Origin: Arcuatula senhousia
Taxonomy: Eukaryota; Mollusca; Bivalvia; Mytilida; Mytilidae
Assembly: GCA_963971305.1 (NCBI GenBank)
Contig: OZ020303.1
Location: 18,907,184 to 18,971,183, forward strand
Direction of reading: 5' to 3'
Length of the DNA: 64,000 nucleotides
Notes under the pieces: generated by a model
What the model was told of the DNA's origin: nothing
Seen by the model: the letters and a program-made list of their open reading frames with translations, nothing else
Database searches by the model: none
Shown here: positions 45,801 through 57,800 of the stretch, one piece after another
How the letters are laid out: every line of letters starts with the position of its first letter
Position numbering within the stretch: the first letter of the stretch is position 1
Position numbers and translations under genes: made by a program

Positions 45801-48800
45801 ACCGATCACGTACTTTAGAGGATGATGGTCTTTCTGGTGAGGACTTTGATTTTCCAGATGAATGATGAGTGGGTGATCTAGGTGATGATTGTCTATCACG
45901 ACTTAATGAATTTTCCCGAGATCTATTTGATACAGAGCCTCTCCTTCCTGTTGATGAGAAAGAGTTTCTCCTCCCTGATGGTTTTTCGGACTGATCAGAA
46001 ATTTTCCCTGAGAGTTTGTGGTTAGCTAAAACTTCTGCAACATCATAGTCATCAGTGTCAGACATTCTTGAGTCTTTGAGACCTGAATCAGACAGTGCTG
46101 ATTCCCTATGACCAGATGGGGAGTTAATGACTTTTTTCTTCCTCCTTGATCTGTAACCTGAACTACCCCAAATGTCCCGCTTTGCAGCAGGTTTTTTGAC
46201 AGAACTTGAACATTCTCCACCTGAATTAGATTTTCTATTTGATCGTTGTGGACTTTTCTTTGATATAGAAACTAACAAATCAGCATCATCTTCTGACTTT
46301 TCACCACTATTTTGTGATTTATGAGGTGATGATTTCTTTATGCTCTTTTCTACAGACCACTGTTTTTCTACTAACTCAAGTGGAGATATGCTTTCTGTAT
46401 CTAGTCCTCTTAATCTACGGCTTGTTCTGGTATTTCTGCTTGAAGATGTTCCTTGATTATTATGAGCGGGTACAGCGACTGGACTGGAATATCGTCGAGG
46501 CTTTGTGTGACAAAAATTTGGAGCAGACTTTGATGGATCAATTCCTAAAATTTATTAACATAGATTTATCATTTCTTTTAATGTATGTTTAATACAAATA
46601 CGTGTGTAACTAAAGTTTACCATTCTACATAAATTGTGATCTTTCATATTGCTATGATTTTCTTACATGCAAAATATTTTGAACATAAATCTCAGTACAA
46701 CAAAACAACTGTAGCTGAGTGAGTACATGAACAAGGATTTATGGAACAGATTCAGCTCCATGCATTATCTTTTTCTCCTGATTTGTTAGAATCTATTTTA
46801 AACAAATTGTGTGGGTCCCTGTGTCTATGTCACATTAACAAGTCATAACAAATTGTTATGAAACATAACTTATGGTTTTTTTTTTAAATCAGCTTCAACA
46901 CAACAGTAAATATGAAGTGTGACAGATGGGCAGAAATACTAGGTGTCTTGGAACTTTCCTTGGCAGACCATAAAAGTTCAGGTGGTTTTGTACAGCTCAA
47001 ATAACATCCATATTCAATTACATGTACTATATCTAATGCAAACTTGACAACTAGTTTGAGAATTTTTCAGGTTGAAGTTTAGATGCAGTACATGTAAATT
47101 CAATGTACTGGTTATGGACGATCAAAAGTAGGGATATAAAACAAGAGGCTCCCAGGAGCCTGAATCGCTCACCTGGTCTTGAAGTTGACCCTATACTTTT
47201 GTAGAGCTAAATGAGCTGAACATTTAAGCAAGCAACAGCTTTTCTCTACCTGCAATAGTTTTCATTCTGTAGGCGAAAAACACCATTTTTCACCTATAAG
47301 GGGCCATAACCCCTATAAGGAGTCATCTGACAACTTCGACCCTATGGTGACTTTTGTAGAGCTAAATGAGCTGAACATTTAAGCAAGCAACAGCTTTTCC
47401 CTATCTGCAATAGTTTTCATTCTGTAGGCCAAAAACATGAAAAATATCTTTTATCAGGGGCCATAACCCCTATAAGGGGTCATCTGACAACTTCGACTCT
47501 ATGGAGAATTTTGTAGAGCTAAATGAGCTGAACATTTAAGCAAGCAACAGCTAATCTCTATCTGCAATAGTTTTCATTCTGTAGGCCAAAAACATGAAAA
47601 ATCGCTATTTTTCAGGGGCCATAACCCCTATAAGGAGTCATCTGACAACTTGGACCCTATGGAGAATTTTGTAGAGCTAAATGAGCTGAACATTTAAGCA
47701 AGCAACAGCTAATCTCTATCTGCAATAGTTTTCATTCTGTAGGACAAAAACATGAAAAATCTCTTTTTTCAGGGGCTGTAACCCCTATAAGGGGTCATCT
47801 GACAACTTGGACCCTATGGAGAATTTTGTAGAGCTAAATGAGCTGAACATTTAAGCAAGCAACAGCTAATCTCTATGTGCAATAGTTTCCATTCTGTAGG
47901 ACAAAAACATGAAAAAACGCTATTTTTCAAGGGCCATAACCCCTATAAGGGGTCATCTGACAACTTCGACCCTATGGAGACTTTTGTAGAGCTAAATGAG
48001 CTTAACATTTAAGCAAGCAACAGCTAATCTCTATCTGCAATAGTTTTCATTCTGTAGGCCAAAAACATGAAAAATGGCTATTTTTCACCTTTAAGGGGCT
48101 GTAACCCCTATAAGGAGTCATCTGACAACTTCGACCCTATGGAGACTTTCGTAGAGCTAAACATTTAAGCAAGCAACAGCTAATCTTTATCTGCAATAGT
48201 TTTCATTCAGTAGGCCAAAAACATGAAAAATGGCTATTTTTCACCTTTAAGGGGCCGTAACCCCTATAAGGGGTCATCTGACAACTTCGACCCTATGAAG
48301 ACTTTTGTGGAGCTAAATGAGCTTAACATTTAAGCAAGCAACACCTAATCTCTATCTGCAATAGTTTTCATTCTGTAGGCCAAAAACATGAAAAAATGTT
48401 ATTTTTCGCCTTTAAGGGGCCGTAACCCCTACAAGGGGTCATCTGACAACTTTGACCAAATGGAGACTTTTGTAGAGCTTTTGATGCTGAATCAGCAGCG
48501 TGGCCTCAGATTTCCTCTATCTCTTATACTTTTTGATTTATAAGCCAAAAACAGTAGTCTGACCCCCCTAGTCTATTTTTAGTAACAGCGGCCATGTTTT
48601 TTGACAGATCAAAAATCGAAACACAAGTTTGGTGCAGGACACCCTAAGGATCAATCATACTAAGTTTCATTCAATTCTGTTCAGTAGTTTCAGAGGAGAA
48701 GATTTTTGAAAAATTGTTAACGGACGACGACGACGGACGCCAAGTGATGGCAATAGCTCACATGGACCTTTGGTCCAGGTGAGCTAAAAAATGGACAACC

Positions 48801-51800
48801 CAATTACACTTGTCATCCCCAAAACTACACAGGTTTTTTTCCCCCAAATTACAAATAGTACCTCTTCTTTTTCTGGATTCTACAATATCTTCACATTGTT
48901 GTTCAAATTCAGGGTCTAATTCTTCTTTGATTATAGCCTCTGCAGTATCTTTCAAAGCACAAGCTCTATGTCTAATTGCTCTTCCTAAATTATTATGTAT
49001 ACATTTGTAAACACATAAACAAAGATATTAACTGTTGAACAAAAGATATCCTCATTATATAATGATAACAAAAACAAAATGAATATTACCATCTTGCAAG
49101 CAAGATCCCAATTAGATCTAATGGTAGGTATGGCCTTTAAATTAGACCAAACAGTAGGCATAGTGATTTATTAAGAATAATATTCATTCTTATTTATTCA
49201 AGAAAGTTAGATGACAATCCCTATTTTGGTCCTTATTAAATGGGTTTCTCTTACTTATTTTGATTTTATTGAACCATATATATTTATTTTTGACAATTAG
49301 AAATCACATTGGAAATTATGAAATGTCAGAAGTGGGTGTGATCTTCTTAAACAATGATCAGTAAGCTTTTCCAGCAATTATATCTTTAATTTTTGTAAAA
49401 TAAAGCCACACAGTTTTACCTGTTGATGTTGAATCTGGATTGTATTCCAGAGCATTTAGACAAATCAGTGCTATATCAGCAAGAAATGCTTTACATGTCT
49501 GATAGCGATGCAGATCAATTTTAGACATAATTGTGCCTAAATCCATCGGTTTATCAATGATTTCATAATAATCAGGAGCCTAAAAAGGAAACATCATAAA
49601 TTAAACATTTTATATACCTTGTACATGTAAAAATTACTTATTCTTTTTAAAGATATAATTCAAACAAATTTGAGATAGTTTAACAGCCCATATATTAATT
49701 AAAATAGGCACTGTTCTTTTTTTTAGCTTAAAGAAAAAAAATGGGTCAAATACAGAAATGGCCAGATTTCGTTTAACAGGAAGTAGATGAGCGACAGACC
49801 TGAAATCCAATCCCACTTTATGGGACCCCACCCTGATGCTGTATACAGGGTTGCCACTATTTTGTTGTTGCAAAATTCCAGGGTTTTTCCAGGACTTTTC
49901 AAGGGTATTTAAGTCATTTTCAAGGATGAAAATAGTCGACAAAATTTCAGTCCCAGATGAATTTTGTTGTGAATCAGTTCAATCATGAACCTTTGATTGT
50001 GGAACTATCATATTCCAGTGTTTTTCAAGGATATTTTCATTTTTTTCAAAATTCAAGGTCTTTTCCAGGACATTGAACTGACAAATGAAATTCAAGGGTT
50101 TTTCCAGGTTTCAAGGATGCGTGGCACAACCTTGTGTATACCAAATATCAAATGGCTGTGATTAGTAGTTGCTGAGAAAACTGTTACGAAAGTTTTTTCC
50201 CCTCCCGCCCACCTGACATTCACCATTTCATAAACCGGATTTTCAATAGTGAAATCCGGCCAAAAAATATATTACCAAAAAAAAAAACAGTGCAAGGCAA
50301 AAGAATTTTGGGAAAAGTGCAAAGTAATCAAAATACACAGAACAAAAGAAATGGCATTTACAGGAAATTTACAGATCAACTTGATGAGCTCCATAAATTA
50401 CTTTAATAACAAGATCAGACTGTTCTTACTCCAATATATCAAAACCATACTCCTTCATGGCTCCGAGACTTGACAAACAACAAAACACCTTATACACAAA
50501 CTTTAGGTTTTTGTCAACAACTGCCTTAGGCAAATATCAAGATCAGATGGACTCCAAAATTAAAAACATGGCTTAATGGCAGAGGGCAAAACAACATTCA
50601 GCCCACAGACAAACAAGGACAACCTCAACAGTACCATAGGCAAGTATAATAAAGCTTCAAACTTACATCTTGTGGATCAACTGGTTTTGTAAAAATTTGA
50701 AACTTTCTATCCCTTCCAAGTTTATTTAAAACATCCCTAAGGAAAAGTCTAAGTTCTCTCAAGGTGGATTCTTCCTGATCAAATAAGATTTTCTGCTCCT
50801 TTTCTGTTAGCTGTCTGGGTTCTGGAGGAGCAGCCTTTGGCAAAACTTCAAGCAACCTTCGTGCTAAAAATATAAAGCTTTGTCATTAAAATGCATATAT
50901 TGTGTAAAGAATATTTCTTCATGCAAGTCATGTTCAAGCAAAATTTCAATATTTGTCACACAACAAAATCCAGAGACAAAATCCACAAGATTGCTACACA
51001 TAGCAAATGTCCCCCGCCGACTCATTTAAAGTTTAAAATTTACTAAAATTTGAAGATTTAAATTTGCATTGCAATATGATTACCTGCATATCATGACAAA
51101 CAATCGTACAAAATTTCATCAACATCTGTGCTAACAAAGTGTTCCTATGACCCAAAATGAACTTAGTCGATAAAGTCCCATAACTCCTATAAAATTTGTC
51201 GAATCAAAATGACCATGTGATATGATCAACTACATATCATGAAAAACAATCCTACAAAATTTCACCAAAATCCGTTGATAGGTCACAGAGGAGTTGTGCT
51301 CACAAAGTGTTCCTATCACCTAAAATGAAAAAAGTCGATAAAATAAAAAGCTTTCTATCTTGTTTCAGTGGTACAGATAATGCTGCTCCCCGTTATAATA
51401 TCCAATATCTAACTTAAAGATTCTTACTTGCAACAAAGGAACATTTTTTTAAACAAGACAGATAGAAACTTGGTGTCTTACAATTGCATGAATAATATAT
51501 CTCACATACATCTACTATTTGGTGGAATTTTGTACACAATGAAAGGGCTAACTTAAAAGTAGTCAGTTGAACTATTGCAATTAGCTAAATCACATATGAT
51601 AAATTCCATTCATTTGATCAAATTTTGAAATTTAATCCTGTCATAGGACTTTCAACAAAGTGTTTTAAATTGAGAATAGCAAGTACTTTAATGTGGCAAG
51701 TCTGCCAAATGTCATGAGATCCAAATTGTGATGGACGAAAAAACATTCTGTCACTCATTCTGATTATCACTAGTTTACCATAAGTCTATCTTAACCCTTG

Positions 51801-54800
51801 CCGTGCTGTGTTGTTTTACTTGGTTCAAGTGCTCACTGCTGCATTGTTTTGGTTAAAAACAACAAATTACCACTATATAACTTCAAACAGTTGTAGAAAT
51901 AAAACCAAACAACATATAACTTTGATAATTTATATGGAAGTACATTTATGACAAAGCTTCAAAATTATATAATCAACAACACAATATGGTTTCCATGGTA
52001 ACTAAGTCATTCATGTTTTCCCGTAAAAAACATTTTTTGTAGCGTTTCTTTCATTTATTGTTTTTTTAAACAAATAAATTGTAGAATAAATGAAATGATT
52101 TGATAATTTAGGAATAAAAAGTGTCAAATGAACCAATTTCTCTCAAAATATTTACTAATAAGCCTTAAAGATAAAAATTATACATTGTATAAAGGATACT
52201 ATTATTTTGTTAAAAATAACAATTTTTTAAACAAATAAATATATGAAGTGAGCTTTGGACACCTGACTTAAACTAATGTGAACAATACTTGAAACATGTA
52301 AGTACATTTTCAATTAAATAACAGTTGTAAACATACATGTATATATCATTTCTGTTAATATAACATCAAAACAAATATTGCAGTTGATACAAGAATGTAC
52401 ATAGTACAGAAATCATCGACTTCTTCATTTGCTATTTCCAGCGCGTGTATGCCAGGATATATTCCTGTTTTGTGTGGTACAGTCCAAAACATAACAAGGA
52501 ACAATGCAAAATATTACTTCACATTGGCCACATTGATATGCACTCTCATGTCCAGGAATTTTACGCTTTTGTTCTACTGCAGACTAAATTTCTCGTTCAT
52601 CAGGGTTACACACAACACATTGTCTCGAAACAGTGCGTCCATTTGGTGATATTTTATGGGGAAAATGCCTTCCAGAAAGTCTTTAGAGTTGAAGAGAGGA
52701 TCATGCATTCAGCCACTTTTCTATTTATGTCTTTACACTCAATCAACTGACTGATAAGTTTTCTTCGGAAAATTCTTTGGAGCATCGGTGTTCCTTCGTT
52801 AACATTTTCCTTGTAAAGTATGTAGGCATTCAATGTTGCAAGGCTGCAAACGTGAAAAAATACTTTCTTTCACCACTTGAGTGTTTTTATCAACACCCTG
52901 CCATAAGATACCATTTGATCAGTCCTGGATGCAGAAAATAAGAAAATCAAATACTTTCATTATAAATACAAAAAACATGTCAGAGAAATAAGTGTCAAAA
53001 ATCAGACGCATCGTAATGCACACATGCTGCTTCATATATTGATGAATCAACAAATAACACAATAATCCATGTTCTTTATTACATGTAATATAAGCAGGTA
53101 TTTTGAACATATGAATATGTCTTTGTAAAAATATATAATTACCAACCAATAAAGTCATTTTGAGCTTTTATTGAATAAAAACACCTTAGAATTAATAGAA
53201 TGTGTTATTATTGAGAATGGAAAGCTTAAATAAATGTACATCATGTAAAAAGTTTCATGATGAAGTGACAACCTTAACCTACATGTGATGCATATAGTTA
53301 CATTTATGCAAAGACTGAAAAAACTAACATGTCAACACCTCCTTTCAGCTTATTGTACTCTGTGACAAGTTTTGGATGATAAATCTCTTCCCCAATGGTT
53401 GGATCACGTTTACCAATACCTGAAATGTTAAAGGCAATCTTAAAGTATTTTTTTTAAAAGTCTAGTGTAGAAGTGAAATTCCCAGCAAATTCATGGTACA
53501 ATTATTTTTTTTATCAATTGTAACTGTGTTATAACTTGGTCAACTCAGAATAAAGTAGCTTATATGTGTTTAAATCTTGAATTCCTGAGACAGAAATATA
53601 AGCATCGTACTATGTACATGTACGAATAAGAATATACTACGTTAATGTACAAATGTATATGGTACATGAATTTGTGTGTGTATGTATTTTTTTTTATCAG
53701 AAGTTATCACAGTTTAAATAGTTACACTTACAAACATGTACATGTACTGTTTTTTTTTAAAGATTTATGAAAAAAATGTACGTCAAAATATGAATTTTAC
53801 TAACCAATAAATTCAGATGAAGAGACTGTGGTAAGCACCATAACAACTTTAATTTGCTATCATGGTATTTAGTTTACACTAAGAATTCCAGAGTTTGCAA
53901 CAACTGAAGTTTACTTTGCAAGGTACAGCAGCATCTTTTATAAGTTGAGGAATGCCTTTCAGATTAGATCGAACAGTTCCAGTTGCACCAACACCTAGTT
54001 CCCATAAGTCTTGAAATAGCTGAGGAGATGTGTAAAAACATGATATGTCCTCGTCCATAAAAGCCTCTTAGTAAGTCCATGGTTAGGTCATAAGTTGATC
54101 TATTTTGACTTAGTGGTGTGGAAGATTTCCCAGTATAAAGTCAAAAGCTAGAACAGTAGCCATTTGTTGCATCACAAATCATATAAGCCTGTCATGGTTG
54201 TAAACTCATGGTTGCTTCTCCATGGTACCATTCCTTCATCCAGTGCCAGCTGATGACATGGGTAATAGGCATATCCGAAACTTGACACGATTTGCTTAAA
54301 GATGTCTCCAAGTTTGAACAATGGGTTATAATTGGCAAGTCCACAGGGTATATAGAAGGTGTTGTCATTTAGATGGAGGAAAGTTAAAATCAGTAAAAAT
54401 CTATCTCTTGCCATACAGTATCCAAAGAATGGTGTACTTGTGATAGGATACCAATAGTCTGTGACATCAATCTGGGAAACTAGTCCCATAGCTAGAATCA
54501 GGACAATGAAAACTCTTATTTCATTTTACAGTTGTGTTTACCCATTTTCTAAATCTTGACTTCAAAGATAATTGACCGTCTACAGGATACTGCTATGCGT
54601 ATCTTTATGTTTCAACTGATATTTTCTCATATGTGGATTCATCAATAAAGAGCTTGATATAATCCATGGTTGAGTTCCGATCATTTACATCTTTCAGCAT
54701 CCGAGCTTCAGTGTTGAAGTCTGACTGTAAAGAACACGTGGTAAAGAAGGGTGTTCCAGGTCTCCTAATTGCCACTCCTGATCTTCCTCGACGTCATTTT

Positions 54801-57800
54801 CAACAATCTCATCGTTATCATTGTTTACTTCATTAACTTCGAACCTTTCAAATTCTTCCTCGGTATCATTATCATTAAACAATTCAAAGAAATCCGTGTA
54901 TCCTTCGAGATAATTTACTTCGGCAGCCATGTTGTTTCCAATGTAAATTATGAAACAGCGCCAACTATTTTCCGTATTTTGTTCTGCCGAATTTCATTCA
55001 AATTTAAGTATTAGAATTATTTTCTACTCAAATCTAACAACTATTTATTTAAATTATTTATTCGTTTTGTAAATGGGTATAAAGATTTTTTCTAGACCGC
55101 GTAAATTAGCCAATTTTCTGAAGATTGGTGAAGCGTAAATATAGATTGCCGGCGCAAAATCGAAAGTAGATTTTTTCTCTATTTGGGGACTGATCTCGGT
55201 TTTATTTGACACTTTTCTAAATTTTACCAAGAATGAAAAGATTTTCATAAATATATTTCAGTAAAATACCGAATCAGTTGATCCGATTGTTTTAAATCAA
55301 CAGGGATTTTCAATTACGAACCTCGGGTATTAATTTTTAGATCTAGGGAATTTCCAACACCACGTGACATAAAAATATTTATAAAAAGACAATTATATAT
55401 TTTGTTTATTTCTCACGTTGTTTCAAAAAATTTCACTGAAAAGTCAGGTAATAATAATGTTCTTGATTCCTATATGGATTAAATTTCAACAAGACATGTC
55501 TTTCCTTCAAAATCCAGAACTTTCGTGACCATGTTCTATTTTTAGTACAAGCCCGGATATATCCGGGCTCAGCACTGAACAATTGGAGGGTGGATCCCGG
55601 ATATAATCGGGCTCAGCATGGCAAGGGTTAAAATAGGCAGGAGATATCAGGTAATTACTTGTGCCATTGGTCCAACTTAACAAAGTAAAGTATATATTTT
55701 TTTCATCTTTGTCAACTTTTAAGGCAACTAATTTCTAGTATAAAAAGAGACTGTGAGTGATAAGAAGTTGCTGAGAAAACAGCTACAAAAATATTTTCCC
55801 TGTCCACCAGGTTCCCACTCTCATGTCGCATAATCCAGCAAAATACAAACATAGAATTTAAATAAAAAAAATATTGAAACATGCAAACAAAATGAAATAA
55901 CTTTAAATACCTCTTTTATTGATATGATCAAAATCCTGGGAATCTGAATTGAAGAATAAATATTTACCTCTAACCAAACAACATTGTTTTTTTTTAAATT
56001 AAAAATATCATGTTGAATGCAATTTTAAGTTTGGCTTTACAAATAAAACAAGGCAAAGATTTTCACATAATAAAATGGTTAGATGGGAAAATTAACTACA
56101 GACTTGCTATTTTTTCCTGAAGGTCCCTTTCTTTCCATGCTAATCATGTAGATATAGTTACTCTCTTTCTTATCTAATAAGGTATTTAAGAACTGCCATT
56201 CAATTAATTCTAATTTTTGTACCTCCTTGCTTTCTTTGAGATGGAGCTTGAACAGTCTGATTCAGAATAATGTTTGAAAAATATTCTCGTCTCTCAGAAT
56301 CAGAGGGATATGACATCTTGATCACTTGACTGAAATTACTGTCAAAGATAATATTCAACTGAAAAAAAAACCACACACACACATTAATTATTTTTTTCAA
56401 CATGACTATTTTCTATACTTGTAAATTCTACTTATACAATTAAAGAATATTAACTTTTCAAAATTTACAATATTAGGATAAAATGATATCTATAGTTGCT
56501 TAAACAATTTGTTATTAAACACATTGATCATGTTGATTTAGATTTAACATCATGAAGATGAAATGCATTGTTGTTAAATTTGGTAAATTATGTTATTACT
56601 CTAGGGCTGGTCTAGAATGTCAGGGGAAACAATAGGGAAAATCATATTAAAGGACAATGTACGGTTTAAGGCCCATATTTGGCCCAGGCTGTAAGACTAA
56701 AAGGTTGAGTATCGACATAAAGAAAAGTTCTATTGTTATTCAGTAAGTCAAATGAATCAAAGAACAGACACATTTCAATTTTTAAGAATGTTACATGTTA
56801 GTTCCTTAAAATACCATGTCAAACATGACAAATTTTTACCATTTTAGCCAAATTGGCTGAAAATGGCAAAATTATGGGTAATCTTTTTAATTTTTAGATG
56901 CCAGTGACCACTTAGACCACAGTTACTGTTTATGAACTTTTAATTTCACTCTGAAATGATCATAAATTAGTTAAGAAATGAATGGTCTACTTTGTCGCTG
57001 ACATTTAAAAATAACGTAATAAGCATGAAAAATGACATTTTTTTCTAATTTGGTTACTTTTGCCCTATTTAAGGCCTCTATAAAATAGAAACCTGAGTAT
57101 ATTATAAACAATACTAGCTATAGTCACAAAGGTCAACAATCTTACTTGGAACTTTCATGATAGTTTTGTTATTTACATTGGATTTATTTTTTCTTAAAGT
57201 AGGGAGGCCAAATATGGCCCTTATTGTACCTTGTCCTTTCATTAAAACAAAAAAAACTTTCTCCACTTAGTCCACTACATACACTTTTCATTGCATGTTT
57301 ACTAGTGATCACAGGTATTAAGAATTTCAATAAGTTTTCTATTAGCAATCATAAATTATTTCTTTCAGAAGAAATGTTTATGGTAAATATGGACGTATTG
57401 GGTTGATTTTGACAGTTATGTCATATAATATTACAGTCGTTAACTATTAAACAAATAATTACATGATCATCCAAAACACTGTAATGGCATTCACTGGTGG
57501 CTAACAGTAAAATGGGAGCAGTTGGATCTAACTCATTTAACATCATTATGAAAGTTGCTCTTAATGTCTCAGTAAGAACTGCCCACAACTGTTCAATGAT
57601 TGGCATGTAAATTATACTTGGAGCTGTCCTTCTTGCTTCTCTAAATATCTAAAATATAAAACAGAGAATGATACAATTAAGAAAAATAGGGCATGTAATG
57701 GGACATTAAATGATACCCCGCCACGATATAATATCAAAAGTTCATAAAATTTGATTTCAAAGTGGCCTATCTCGAAAACTATTTTTCGGATCATGCTGGA

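Larger units (their letters stand above)
51791..55631 (-). mobile_element. piggyBac transposon in an ATAD2 intron, complete ends
   Basis: TTAA at 51791-51794 is followed by CCCTTGCCGTGCTG, and CAGCATGGCAAGGG precedes TTAA at 55628-55631. CCC-type termini and TTAA duplications are the piggyBac signature. The 3.83-kb body encodes a broken transposase in the same direction as the host gene (minus). A perfect 18-bp palindrome lies near the right end at 55551-55568. Confidence 0.92.

Noticed and set aside
47141..48790. Regular array that could be mistaken for CRISPR or a satellite
   Set aside because: Units are about 157 bp with no short repeat/unique spacer pattern, and the array is bounded by element ends with hairpins in a eukaryotic intron.
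52395..52750. Two overlapping + strand frames
   Set aside because: They are antisense to the piggyBac transposase C-terminus, which reads with recognisable Cys motifs on the minus strand.
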